Below, piece by piece: positions 49,601-60,598 of a DNA stretch of 64,000 nt. A program made the position numbers and the translations under genes. Position 1 is the stretch's first letter; each line of letters begins with the position of its first letter. The notes below the pieces were generated by a model. It saw only the letters and a program-made list of their open reading frames with translations. It did no database searches and had not been told where the DNA came from. The DNA comes from Euglena gracilis (taxonomy: Eukaryota; Euglenida; Euglenophyceae; Euglenales), in assembly GCA_039621445.1 (NCBI GenBank), contig CP154954.1, positions 12,146,716 to 12,210,715 of the forward strand, read 5' to 3'.

Positions 49601-51078
49601 AATCCCTCACCCTCTTTACGGATCCAGATTTTTCGTAATCCAGCAGTATTTTTTCTGCTTGGGGTAGGTTCAAATTTGCTCTGGGTTTTGTGTGGGAGGA
49701 CATTTTTGGTGGGCTGACCCAGGGGGGTTGAATGCCATCCCTGAGGAGTTGACATGTCGTTAGGGGGACATTTTTTGTCAACAATTTCAAGCTTTTTTGC
49801 AACCTTTGATGGAGGATGGTGTCTCCCCATTTTTCCTCCATGGAATTTGTTTTCTGGATAAGATGTTTTTGGGGGGGCTGGGTTGGGGGTGATGGCCATT
49901 TTTGGATTTTTTGCAACCTTTGATGGAGGGAGGTGTCTCCTTTTATTTCCTCCATTTAAATTATTTTCTGGATAAGATGATTTTGAGGGGGCTGGGCTGG
50001 GGGTGTTGGACATTGCACCCTTAAGTCCCCTAGGGGTTGGGCCCTTGGAAAAAGAATTTTTTTCTGGGGTTATGTGCATGCACTCTCTCCCTCTCTGCTC
50101 ACCTCTCTGGAGGATCTTGTCGTTGGAAGACATACCATAGGGCTTAATGCCCCTGTTTGGGCTATCTGGTCTTCTCCATGTTGATGTGGTTGGTTGACAT
50201 ACAATAGGGGGGCCTCTGTGGGTCCCCCCTTGATTGAATAATTGGGAATTGAAAAATAATTGTTGGAGGGGTTTCTGCCTCTCCCTCAATTAAGGCCACT
50301 GTGGGTCCCTTTTCCTCCTGGGGCTGGGTCATTGAAAGGGCTACTGTGGGTCCCTTTTTCCTCCATTTTTGGCACAGTGTCTCTGTGGGTCCCTCGGAGG
50401 ATTTCTCCAGCAGCTTCCTTAGCTTCTTGGTGGCCACTGTGGGTCCACCCTGCTGGTCTCCAAGGTCTCCATGTGTAAATGTTTCTCCATAATCCATCTG
50501 TTGGTCTTGTAGCCCTTGAGTTCTTCTTGGCCTCCAACCCCGTTGGAAATCTGGGGGGGCTGCTGTGGCACCCCCTTGTCCCCTTGCGAGGGGCTGTTGT
50601 GCAAGATGAATTGGTGGGTGTTGTACAGACCTTTTTTGCCCCTTCCTGAGGGGATTTGCCTGAAAAACTGGCCCCCATGGCCCCTGTGGTGTTGTCCTCC
50701 TTGGCCTTGATTCCATCTCCCCATCTTCTGGCCAATTTGTACACGGGCGACTGGGCGCCTTTGGTGGAGATGCCCCTGATGTGTGGGCGTTGATTGTCGA
50801 AATGTGTAGTAATTTGGGCCCCCATGGCCCATCCTTTTCCCACCAAGCGCTGGGGCTGACTTCTGTCTTCTGGGCCTTCTGGCCACAGTGGTCCAAAGGA
50901 CCGTGGCCGTCACTGGGGGGGGGGAGGTTGGGCCTTTAAATTTCTGTGGTTGGGGTCTGTGGGTGAAGAAAGGCCACGGTTTCCCGCGTGTTGACCGCAT
51001 CTCCAAGGTCTCCAGCTGCTGCGGCCACTCCTCCAGGACGTCCGTTGCCATATAATTCCAATTTCTTCTCCACTGCAT
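49601..51078 (-). pseudogene. ORF1 region of DIRS B
   Basis: From 51078: NWNYMATDVLEEWPQQLE, TVARRPRRQKSAPALGG, then Gln/Gly/Pro-rich readings in several frames, and a Pro/Lys/Asn-rich linker (NTPSPAPSKSSYPENN, repeated as NPAPPKTSYPENKFHGGK) leading to RT. The duplicated linker shows an internal repeat of about 110 bp (49800-50000). Related ORF1 sequence begins at 63421. Confidence 0.6.
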
Positions 51079-51199
51079 TGCTCAGCGAAGTCGTAATTTA
51101 AATTTGATAATTAACTTCTCAATTGATACTCATCTTGCTCGTGTTCCCCTGGATATTGAATTGCTATTGACTTCTTTTCTCAGTTCTTCCTCGTTCGTG

Positions 51200-51363
51200 A
51201 ACTCTGTTCCTTTCTTCTGGGTGTCGAAGGGCAAGTTAGGAATCAGCCAACTCCAGCGAACAAAGGCACTAAGCGGGACCAAACCCAGCGCACCAAACAA
51301 CCACAACAAACCGCCCGCGAGCAATGCATGGCCTCACAATGGCAACGTTCGGAGCCCGAGGTG
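51200..51363. repeat. DIRS B 5' terminal repeat
   Basis: Ends ttcggagcccgaggtg at 51363; minus-strand start cacctcgggctccg equals the right half of the internal complementary region at 24821. Confidence 0.75.
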
Positions 51364-51429
51364 TCAGAAAATGAACCAGACCGCCGACGTCCTCGTCGCG
51401 AGCCTCAGAGTAGGACACTGAGCAGGACA

Positions 51430-51720
51430 GCGCCTGTGGTTTGTGGTTTTCAGTCTCTGCTTCCTTTGCCGGAGGCTCTGTTCTGCTGTGTGGTTGGTGC
51501 GCGGGGGTTCTTTCTGCAATTTTTTCCCGGAGTTGGAAGTCTCCTATTGCTTCCCTTCGACTTCAAGGAGAAAGAATTTCAACGCTACGAGTTCAACTGG
51601 CCTTTTTTCGGGAGTATTTCAACTACGAAAACCATACCTACCATCACTTGTGTACTTCAGAATTTCTGAACTTCTACTTAATGGTGGAATAATTCAACTC
51701 AATGTGTCCCAGCCAGAAAG
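51430..51720 (+). mobile_element. DIRS 5' leader remnant, + strand (element F)
   Basis: Contains ctgcttcctttgccgg, cccggagttggaagtctcc and cttcaaggagaaagaattt in the order found at 63225-63360, the start of another DIRS copy. No terminus could be fixed. It lies head to head with element B. Confidence 0.5.
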
Positions 51721-52900
51721 ATGACCCAACAGCCAAACATCCCAAACACCCCACCCAGAGCACCAAATCCAATAGCACGGAACAGCCCAATTAGTGCTGC
51801 ATCCCCACGCCGCTGGAGACGGCCGTCAAATACTGCTGCGGGGCAATACTATTTGGGGGGGTTCCTTTTTAAAAAAAAAAATCGTGCCACGATGGCCTCG
51901 CCACAAAGGTGCCCCAATGTGGAGGAAAATCCTGTCGCGGCGCATTGGCGGCCCATGCGGCAGCACGGCCAAAGCCTTCGGGAGGAAACTCCTCGTGGCG
52001 TCATTTGGGCCAATGGCAATGCGTCAGCCGCCTGGTTTCGTGCACGGAGGCAGTGGCGGCTCGACGTAGTGATTCTTGCAAGGGTTAAAACATCAGGGTC
52101 ACGCAAACGAAGAGCTGGGGGATGATTATCGACGCTTGCGATGAGCATCACGTCTCTTCCTAGGTTTTCATCCCGGGCAATAAGGTCCCTCAACAGGGTG
52201 CTCCTCTTAATCGTGCGGACGGAGTGTGTACGTCCACAGGCGCAGTTTCAGTGCTGATTGTTTTTTACCTCTGGTTTGGGGGTCTCCAACACGTGCGGCA
52301 GAGGGCTTATTATCCTGTCATGTGTTGCTTTTTGTGCAGGTTTTCGTCTGCCGCCACGTTGTTGCCCCTGAAGATTTGGAGAAGGTCCTGCGGGAACTCT
52401 GAATTTGGGCATAGCACGGAGGGTACGGCCTTGCGAAAATTCCTAATAAAACTCCGTATCTGACCCATGCTTTTGTAGGCGGATCCAAGCTTGAGCTTTT
52501 CCCTCTGGCTGCAAGCTGAAGTGGGAAAGTATTTTGGGAAGAAAACCCGGAATTTCTAGACACGATTTTTGGAAGTCGAAAATGGAACTCAGAATACGAA
52601 GAGTTCATTGGGGATTATGAGCAGAATTTACGGACTGTTCAGACTTCCATGTGGTCTTTGCATGCCCAGAGGCCGCAGGTGAAAGGGTTTCCACTGAAGC
52701 TAAAAAGTCTCTGGATTACTGGATTGAAGGAAGCTGGCTCAGTCAGTGTGCCATTAATTTGCAACCCCAAGAAAAGCACGTAGACACGTGATCTTTTGTG
52801 GTTGATCCAATTTTTCTATTGCCATTGGCTTTCCAGGGGATGGATGGATTATTTGCCAAACCGGCCCACCGGCCGCAAAACTCTAGCACTCCTGCACACT
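51721..52900. other. Unassigned stretch
   Basis: Frames near 51720-52130 and 52224-52460 have no recognised motif and no splice support. Possibly old transposon or host remnant. Confidence 0.3.
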
Positions 52901-52907
52901 GAAGGAA

Positions 52908-53640
52908 GTGTTCAGACCCTTGCCAAACATCGCCATTGGAAAAACACTCAAACTAGCCGTGGTGGATATCGAGTTTAAAAATAAATGTGAAAACTTTCCG
53001 ATGAGAGGTAAATGTTGTCCCACGCCAAAAAAGGTGAGTAGGAAACTGAAAAAACAAGTCGAAGAGTTGGTCCAAGCCAACACTGTCGAAGTATTCTCGC
53101 CGGAGACATTTCCGCGTTTTGGCTCACTGACTTTGATAGTAGCAAAGAAAGCATCTGACGAGACTAATGGTGAGTAAACATCAAAAGCTGAACAAGAGGA
53201 CAAAGACCCACGCCACTCATGGAACAACTTTCGTCGTCTAAAATTCAAAGCAAATTGAATTTAGGAAGTGGTTTTTGTGCCAATTTCTCTTACACCCCAT
53301 GCCCAAGATTTAACGAATTTCACAACTGCAAGTGGAAGATGCTTCCGATGGCTATGAATTCCTTTTGGCTTGCAACAAGCGCTGGGGATGTTTCAAGAAA
53401 TGATGGATATTTTGTGTGGGAACGTCCAATAAAAGAATGAAATGAAACCAATTTTAGAAAATATATTTTGTGGAGCTTTTTCGATGATTGTTGAATCGGT
53501 TCACAAAATGAGAGTGATCATTTAAAACTCTTGGAAGAATTTTTGAGGACGTGTTTGGAAAACTGTAAATTCATGAAAACTGAACTCGGTTATTTCAGCT
53601 ACGGAGCCTGTCGCCTGACTATGAGTCACATCAGTAAGAA
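52908..53640 (+). pseudogene. Decayed LTR-type reverse transcriptase (first part)
   Basis: Readings in successive frames follow the order of a Ty3-type RT: KLKKQVEELVQANTVEVFSP, FGSLTLIVAKK, then KLNLGSGFCANFSYTPCPRF, HNCKWKMLPMAMNS, and HLKLLEEFLRTCLENCKFMK with LGYFSYGA. The catalytic Y/F-x-D-D box is not preserved. Stops separate the parts. The block at 57585-57765 seems to be the next domain. Confidence 0.55.
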
Positions 53641-54046
53641 ACGAACTATGGAATGATGTAATGACACATAATCAGAGCCTTAAAAAAGTGGGAATGACGG
53701 ATTGGGTTGCGGCCCATCGTGCTTCTTACTGGCCACAAGACTGTGGAACCTTGGGCTAGAGAGGTTCCAGACACACGAACTTACGCAGTTTGCACGAACG
53801 CACGACTTTCTCTCCTCCCCTGTCTGCACCCTATCAACCTCCATTGGATTGTCCCTAGCCCATATTTTCGCGTTCCTTCAGTATAAGCTCAAAGTGTCTT
53901 GATTGGTGGGCAATAAGGGCTTCCAGAAATTTTTTTTTGGGAATCATCCGACATTGAGACATATAAAAAAAATTACTGTTTGTTTGCAGTGAATTAATTT
54001 TGCAACATTTGATCCAGACAAACCATGTCTTTTAGGAGAGGATGCT
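53641..54046. other. Stretch between RT remnant and element E
   Basis: No motif or open frame of note; ends gaggatgct before the LTR of element E. Confidence 0.3.
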
Positions 54047-54457
54047 AGTTTACGTCCCCTGACACTATTCCCACTGCCTGTCGGCCTACTTAAACCCTCC
54101 CGTGGGAACAGAACCAGGAGAGTAGCAAAAAAAAGTCTTTCACTTAACTATTAGTTTTTATTGCCTTCGGGCATATGCAGAGCACAAGGCAAACCAGGTT
54201 GTGATTTTGGAACTTCAGTTCCACAATGTTCTCCTATCGCAGATTTGATCTTGAAATTGCCTTTGATCAGGCTTTTGATGACATGAATAAAATAATACCA
54301 CCTGTGAAAGGAGCGGCAGATCCGAGATAGGATGGGCTATTCCTAATTCTGCAATTTGTATTGCAGAACCTGGAATAGTACTATCTGGTATGCCACTGTA
54401 CGTTCTGCAGATTGCTGCTATGCACAGTGTCATGGTGTTAATGCTGCCTGGTACACA
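54047..54457 (-). repeat. 3' LTR of element E
   Basis: About 411 bp; matches 57096-57499 throughout with scattered substitutions and a few indels. Contains a CTGCAAT-TTGT-ATTGCAG hairpin (near 54350) and TGCC-TTCG-GGCA near 54160. Confidence 0.88.
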
Positions 54458-55318
54458 TCCTCCTACCAGGGCTTTGCCTGATTTCATTACTGGACCAGGC
54501 CAGCAAGGACACAAGCCAGGCCCTGAGATAGAGGAACATACACCAGGAAAGCACATCTTGGGTCTGCTTCTCCATCACAAGGGTGAAAAAGAAACTGGTA
54601 GGAAGAGAGGGGAACCCAAAACCCCAAAAACGCGCGAAAGAGGTTATCCGCTTAAGCAGTTACCTACTTATTGCGGTAAAGGGGTGGAAGTGGAAGAGCC
54701 CGCTTAGAAAGTGGGGCTGGAAGGTTTCCATTCCAGAAATTCCCAACCACGCAGTTTGGGGTGTGCCTAGGGCACATAGGGAGGTCTCATTCCATAATCA
54801 GAAAAGATTGCATAGGTGGGTTGTGGAAGGAGGGGCACCTGGGCAGTCACACCTGACCAGGGAGGAAAGCCTATTTACAAAACCAACTGCCGGCGACAGC
54901 GATTTTGCCCGGGGGGGGGGAAGAGGAGTGGAGTGGGGGGCTGGTCAAAAGAACTTAGGCAGAATTTTTGCTGTCTGGAAGTCTTATGGGGCCTTAAGGC
55001 CCAAAAGTAACAAGTTTGTCCTATTATTACGGTGTGCGCGCTGTACGCTGTGCGTCTTCTTACTGGCGGCATATACCGCTGTGAAGTCTGCACAGGGCAG
55101 CGCGAGCACGGTGTTGTCGATGGGGTATCCCCAGAGGCGTATACCTCATAGTAATGGACTATCGCCCAAGAGAAGGGAGCAGTTCGGCAAATGTGCCTGG
55201 GTTGATATGGTTGGAGGAGAGGGGGGGGGTACTCATGAACAAACAACAAGTGCAAAGATCCTCGTGATCCTTGGTAACCGTATCGGTGTTACCCATGTGG
55301 ATTTTGCAGCTTACACAG

Positions 55319-56353
55319 CTACGGGATTATATTAGCCAAACGCCAAAGCACCGGTGAGATGAGTTGGAAACCCATCATTGGTTTCAGAGGTTGAGAAAAT
55401 AAGCAAAATAATGATATGATGCCAAGCTTCGCTGTCCCTTGGGGACTGTTCGTGACACCGAAAACGGTGATGCACAAAACAAAATGTATGTTGTCAAGCA
55501 TGTTGCGGTAACTATCCACCAAGGCAAATAAGCATGTATGACAAAAAAAATACACCAACACGTTTTGAGCCATTGGCTCTTTTATCACACCATGATGGTG
55601 CTGCACGCGATATTTCGCCAAATAGCGATTCTGAATTCGGAAATGTGAAACAGTGGGTTGGAAATAACCATAAATTCTGCGATTCGCATGATGGTCCTCA
55701 AACCTACTCGCAATATTTGTGATTTGGGTGTGAAAACGTGCAATTTCAGCAGGAACTTCACCACCATGACGAGATTTCTGCTCCAATCGAGAAAGTATTT
55801 CCTCCAATTCTTGCACATAAGTTCGGGGGGCAAAACTGTCACACTGTTGGGCAATAAAGTCGGAATAATTCAGGGAATCACCACTCAGTTGGAAAATGCG
55901 CTGTTGCGCTTCATGAAAAGAAGTTGCAAGGGTGGAAAACTGCTCCAATGTAATAAATTTTCCCAAATCGGGATATTTGGTGGAAGGTTCATGCAACCTT
56001 TGCTGTAATTGCAGAAAACATGCCGTAATTGGCTCCACTTGATCAGAAAAAGCCTGCAAACTATGTTGCAAATGGGAGAAATTTGAATTTTTGCAGGATT
56101 GTGTTTCACACACTGTCTCACTCACTTTTTGGAATTTTTGCGGCAATTGTGCCTGCAAATGTGTCTCAAAACTTTGGCGCAAATTTGTCAAATCCATACA
56201 AGGCAATGCAGGAAAAGGGCCCGTATGGGGTGGTGCTTGGAATTGTCCTATAGGACTTGGATCTGTGAGCGCATGGGGAGGTTGGATAAAACATGGTGTT
56301 TCTAACCAACACTCAACAAAAAAGTTGATGTGGCGCAACCGCCTCAGAATCAA
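55319..56353 (-). CDS. Gag-like protein of element E
   Basis: Open for 344 codons. From about residue 55: LTNLRQSFETHLQAQLPQKF, NSNFSHLQHSLQAFSDQVEP, FITLEQFSTLATSFHEAQQR and YVQELEEILSRLEQK. These align in order with the gag of the large element (NLHQGFDAFLRNTLVQNF, AKFSHLQQNLQQLF, YVSYEHFSNLSNVVQQSQEH, AQQLEERIARLEQ). It is a predicted coiled coil. The ending after residue 230 is unrelated. The frame is intact although pol is gone, which suggests recent or constrained gag. Confidence 0.7.
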   Translation of the reverse strand: MILRRLRHINFFVECWLETPCFIQPPHALTDPSPIGQFQAPPHTGPFPALPCMDLTNLRQSFETHLQAQLPQKFQKVSETVCETQSCKNSNFSHLQHSLQAFSDQVEPITACFLQLQQRLHEPSTKYPDLGKFITLEQFSTLATSFHEAQQRIFQLSGDSLNYSDFIAQQCDSFAPRTYVQELEEILSRLEQKSRHGGEVPAEIARFHTQITNIASRFEDHHANRRIYGYFQPTVSHFRIQNRYLAKYRVQHHHGVIKEPMAQNVLVYFFCHTCLFALVDSYRNMLDNIHFVLCITVFGVTNSPQGTAKLGIISLFCLFSQPLKPMMGFQLISPVLWRLANIIP

Positions 56354-57085
56354 ATGTGCCTATCGGCATTAGTGCAAGATCTCGCTGGGCGGAATAGCTG
56401 TCAGCCGATCAGCTTTCCACCAAAAGGGGTTGTGCCCGTTGGGCTACAGGTTGCTCGATAGAGCTGGACACCGATAGGTGTGGTGGAAGTGGGGGAGCCC
56501 ATTTGGCGCGGGGATTGCGAGACACACACATGTAGGTGTGACCCACACTGAGAGGGGGGATTACCTGTTGGCGGCTCAACCGTTAGGCGTGGACCCCGTT
56601 GGGGTTGGGAATGCTCAATAGATCTGGGCATTTGGGTCGGGGGATGCTCAATAGAGCTAGGGAAGGGAACTATGGAGTGTGGCACACCTTGGACGGGGAA
56701 GTGCTCGATAGAGCTGAATGTGTCCCCCGATAGGGATGAACAAGCTTGTAGGAGCCTATACTCCTCCTGCAACAATGCATAACAATTGCTTCTCAAAGAA
56801 CTAGTCAATTCTTTGTAATCCATGAGAGTGTTGGTGCTTGAGCTCTGTATATTTTCGGTTTGCAGAAACAAACACAAGCAAACCCCAAAAGGTAAGCAAA
56901 GGAACAAACGTAGAAGGATGTGGCAGTGTATACTGCCCAGAGCCTCCTGAAGGTTGTACATGTGCTTAGAGGTTGGCTCCAAATAGCTCGTGGATGCTTT
57001 GTAGCCTATAGGATCAGCACCACTCACTGTTTGAAGTCACCCGTTAAGATGAGGGGGGGAGAAGGGGCGTAGGAAAGAAACCGAA
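56354..57085 (-). other. Leader region of element E with repeated GCTC-GATA-GAGC hairpins
   Basis: The word GCTC(G/A)ATAGA(G/T)CT occurs near 56452, 56609, 56649 and 56703; two copies form a GCTC-GATA-GAGC stem-loop on the + strand. Other mini-hairpins: CACC-GATA-GGTG (56470), GCCC-GTT-GGGC (56430) and CCCC-GTT-GGGG (56594). A minus-strand frame at 57027-56401 is Ser/Thr/Pro-rich and may be the start of gag. Confidence 0.5.
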
Positions 57086-57095
57086 TCTGCTACCA
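57086..57095 (-). promoter_or_regulatory. Primer binding site of element E
   Basis: TGGTAGCAGA on the minus strand, directly inside the 5' LTR; identical to the site at 28357. Confidence 0.85.
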
Positions 57096-57499
57096 AGTGT
57101 ACGTCCCTGACTCTATTCCCACTGCCTGTCAGCCTACTTAAACCCTCCCGTGGGAACAGAACCAGGAGAGTAGCAAAAAAAGTCTGTCACTTAACTATTA
57201 GTTTTTATTGCCTTCGGGCTTATGCACAAGGCAAACCAGGTTGTGATTTTGGAACTTCAGTTCCACAATGTTCTCCTATGGCAAATTTGATCTTGAAATT
57301 GCCTTTGATCAGGCTTTTGATGGCATGAATAAAATAATACCACCTGTGAAAGGAGGGGCAGATCCGAGATAGGATAGGCTATTCCTAATTCTGCAATTTG
57401 TATTGCAGAACCTGGAATAGTACTATCTGGCATGCCACTGTACGTTCTGCAGATTGCTGCTATGCACAGTGTCATGGTGTTAATGCTGCCTGGTATATA
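57096..57499 (-). repeat. 5' LTR of element E
   Basis: Direct repeat of 54047-54457. Its outer end on the + strand is ggtatata rather than ggtacaca. Confidence 0.88.
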
Positions 57500-57584
57500 G
57501 GTAGCTGGTTGGGGAGGTTGGGGCTCCTACTCCAGAAGACGTTCCAAGTGTACACCATGTTGGGGAGTTTGTACTCGTTCGAAC

Positions 57585-57765
57585 AAATGAATGGAAGCCA
57601 TTTTGAGAAACAAGGTGGAAACATTTTATGATTTACGAGCGTTTCCTGGTGCGGAAAACTTTTACGGACGACATATTCCAAGTTTTACGTTTTCGAAGGC
57701 ACAATTGACTGATAAGTTGAAGAAATATTGTGTGTCGTCATGGTCGAAATGGGGTTCCAGTTCGG
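57585..57765 (+). pseudogene. Decayed RT-RNase H connection (second part)
   Basis: KVETFYDLRAFPGAENFYGR then HIPSFTFSKAQLTDKLKK and SWSKW follow the pattern L-x-x-F-L-G-x-x-N-Y-Y-R-x-F-I-P-x-F seen after RT in Ty3-type pol. Same strand and order as the fragment at 52908-53640, so element E probably inserted between them. Confidence 0.5.
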
Positions 57766-58477
57766 GTGCCCAATTAACACACCGGAGGGTGGTGCCATTC
57801 AGGGAGGGGTGTAGGATAGGGCGGCGGAACATGCATGCCCACGCCACACCGACACACCACCCGAGAGGATGGCGCAATTTTCCCAAGAAAGGGCCAAGGT
57901 AAAGTGACCCAAAAGTGGAGAAAGACGAAAGAGAATATGCACGCATAAACAGTAAACCACACCGAAAGAGAAAGAACCATCTCAATGATGTGCTCATGGT
58001 TGAGTTTGTACCACAAAAGAACCTTGACAAGACTTGGCTTGAACCAAGAACGAAGAGAGCCACTGACCAACCAACCCAAACCCCCAATCATCACTAAAAG
58101 CCCATTACTCTGAAAAAGTCTTACCTTTCTTACCATTCATATCTTGGTCTTTTTGTTTTGTGCGGAACACATTGAGTTTTATCGAGCCATGTTTTGTTCC
58201 ACCGTTCCATTCTTTCATAAAAAAAACCAGTGACATGTGTTTGCCTATCGACTTAAGTTCTAAAATGAGCAAAGTCATTTTCATGATCACGTTGGTGTGT
58301 GGATTTTGGGACAGCGTCCAAGCTCCCAAAAGGTGGAGATTGAACACCAAACGTATTTTCACGCAGTTTTGCACATCAGAAACGTGAGTGACGTCTGTCA
58401 CGACGGTGACATTTTTTCAGGTCCCTCTTGTTGTCTTTCTGCTTTGAACTTCTGGTGGAAGGACCTTATTTGGAAAT
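57766..58477. other. Unassigned stretch
   Basis: Charged + strand frame at 57915-58097 and hydrophobic minus-strand shadow; no motif. Probably the remains of the same decayed pol. Confidence 0.3.
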
Positions 58478-59527
58478 TCAACTGTATCTTCGTGCTCTGC
58501 CTTCTAAGCTTGTGAAAAGGGTCGCACAAGGACGAAACAAGGAAACGCCTTCAGTTGCCAGGCCTCTGTGGGTCATGCCATTGGGACCATGCTGCATCCC
58601 ACTGTAACAGGGGGGGGGGGGCTCTGCGGTTATTCCCTTCCCTGAGGCTGCTGGTGCCGCTCGGAAGGGCTTTTCTCTGCCATTTAACTTTTCTCTTGTT
58701 GACAACCAGGTCTTTGCCTTGTTCAAGGCTTGGCCATCGTGCACCTTTTGAAGTTGAGCATACTTCTTGAACTTAAAACCTTCACCTGCGGACATTAAAA
58801 TACACGGTATTCCCTTCTGGTAATGGCCAGTGATGGAGGGGCAAGCGTTTAAAAAAAATTCAGGGTTGAAAAGAACAACCTTTGGCGTTGCTGATCTTCT
58901 CTACCTCCTTTTGGGACTTCAGGTCATCCGCAGAGAACAACTTCTTCCCCTTCTGTTCCACGGAGTGGGTCAGGGAGGCCTTCTTCCTCTGTTCGATCAA
59001 CCATCTGTCCATTTCCAGCAGCAATTGGAAGAACTGCTGACTCAACGCCGCCTTGTCAGCTTGCACTCCTTCGTGTATCATTGCATATATTATCAACAAA
59101 AATACAATTTCTTTGCTGGCTTGCCCGCAGCAGCTTGTCCACCTTCGGGGTGGAATTCTTACAGTGTTTGTCCTCCGGCTTGTACTTCAAGCCTTGTAAC
59201 TTGGGTAACCCTTCGAAAAAAGAACAGATATCCAAACTCAAAGATTCCGTTTGCTGCCGGAGCAGGACCTCCTCCAAGTCCGGTGGAAGGCTCTGGCGGG
59301 CATCCTCACACTCTAGGGGTTCCTCTTCCTCTTCGTTCTTTTCCTCGGGTTTTCGGTTTTTCCTCGTTTCCTCGATCGTCGCCTGCCCTCTGCCATGCGC
59401 GTCCAACGTCATCGCCGCGTCTCAAAGTTCTGCAGTGTTGGGGGGGGAACGTCGCGGACATTTTTCATTTGCTGCATTTTGATTTGAAAGATTCTTCTAA
59501 AAATCCTTGTCGTGTGGTGCACGCAGA
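58478..59527 (-). pseudogene. DIRS ORF1 remnant (element D)
   Basis: Minus-strand pieces: LPPDLEEVLLRQQTESLSLD, FFEGLPKLQGLKYKPEDKHC, then QFFQLLLEMDRWLIEQRKK. The pattern resembles ORF1 of DIRS A (LPGDLERIWTQVQSGDLRLD, LEQIPTWKTLKPKAEENN). Frames change at least twice. The start is near 59475. Its 5' end is cut by element C at 59528. Confidence 0.6.
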
Positions 59528-59923
59528 CACCTCGGGCTCTGCACTTTGTCCTTGTGAGGCCGTGCCTTGTCGCCGGCGGTGTTGTGTGATTGTTCGCTGC
59601 GCTGTGTTAGGTGTCCCTGCTCGGTGCCTTTTTCGCCGGACAAGATGAAGCGAAGGACACGATGGAGCAGAGAGTCTGTGAGAGAGAGGGTGAGTGCATG
59701 CACCCCCCCCGTCCATTACATCTTGTAAAAGGTCAAAATCCAGGGGTACCAAGGGTTGTGAAACGTCCCACAACCCCCAACCAACCCCCAGAGAATCATT
59801 TGATTGGAGAGATAAATTCCATGTAGGAAAAGTGGGGGGACACTCACCTGCACCAGAGACTTCAAAAAAGTCTAAAACCGTGGTTCAAAAATGCCCCCCC
59901 AGCAAACTGCCAACTTTTAAAAG

Positions 59924-60560
59924 ATGGAATTAAACCCCCTTGGGTCAAACCACCAAATTATCCACGCATCCAAAAACCAGAGCCAACCTAGACCTGAAAC
60001 AGGCAGAAAAAATCCTGCTGGATTACAAAAAAAACTGGGAGATGGTTCAGGATTCCGGAACCCAACATCTAATTCCCTGGTTCCTGATCTCAAAACCAGA
60101 GGGGGGCAAACAAAATGGAGGTTCATCAGCGACTGCAGGGAAATAAACCAAAAATTTCCCCTGAAAGCCTTCAAATTAGATCACATTCAAAACATTTTCC
60201 CAGTTTTGGAGAAAGGCCACTGGGCGGCCAAAATCGACCTGAAAGACGCATATTTTCAAAATCCAGTGAACCCAACCCTAAAACCTTTTCTCATGCATCA
60301 GGTGGGGGTGGCAAACCTGGGAATTCCAGGCAGGCTGTTTTGGCCTAAATGTGATGTCACAAATGTTTATTTAAGTGATGAAGACATTCGAAAAAGGGTG
60401 GAGGATAAAAGGAATCCAGGTTTTCATTTACACGTAAGGACATATTTATGGGTTGCCCAACTCAAAATACATTACAAAAACACTTGAACAGGGTTGTCAG
60501 AGACCTAATCGACTCGGGGTTCAAAATAAATGTCAAAAAGTCAACCTTGGAGCCCACACA
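59924..60560 (+). pseudogene. RT of DIRS C
   Basis: DLKQAEKILLDY, then SNSLVPDLKTRGGQTKWRF, ISDCREINQKFPLKAFK, LEKGHWAAKIDLKDAYF and a damaged palm: the segment at 60420-60480, where YLDD is expected, reads TYLWVAQL in the best frame. Frame changes near 60050 and 60340. Inactive. Confidence 0.8.
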
Positions 60561-60598
60561 GGTCGTAAACCAATTGGGCTTCCAGTTAAATTTCCAAG

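Larger units (their letters stand above)
47214..51363 (-). mobile_element. DIRS element B, 5' main part
   Basis: Holds the 5' terminal repeat (about 51200-51363), ORF1, RT, RNase H and the first part of the tyrosine recombinase. The recombinase stops at HSTR (47214-47223), where element A entered, and resumes at 25018 with RGAGVG. The two parts of B together are about 4.7 kb. The right-hand flank is TCA (51364-51366), whereas the left end abuts TCT, so one side has mutated or the boundary differs by a few bases. Confidence 0.85.
54047..57499 (-). mobile_element. Gag-only LTR element E, relative of the 17.6-kb element
   Basis: LTRs at 54047-54457 and 57096-57499 in direct repeat; read on the minus strand they start T(G/A)T(G/A)TACCAGGCAG and end GGGACGTA(A/C)ACT, as in the large element. 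The primer site TGGTAGCAGA (57095-57086) and a polypurine tract GGTAGGAGGA beside the 3' LTR also match. Internally only a gag homologue is recognisable; protease, RT and integrase are absent. It must use enzymes of a full-length relative. A clear target duplication was not found, so it is older or rearranged. Confidence 0.82.

Noticed and set aside
51364-51366. Exact right boundary of DIRS B at a TCT
   Set aside because: The triplet here is TCA, not TCT; the boundary is kept from the terminal sequence but not claimed as a perfect match.
57662-58136. Hydrophobic minus-strand membrane protein
   Set aside because: Antisense to the decayed pol remnant, with no start context or family motif.
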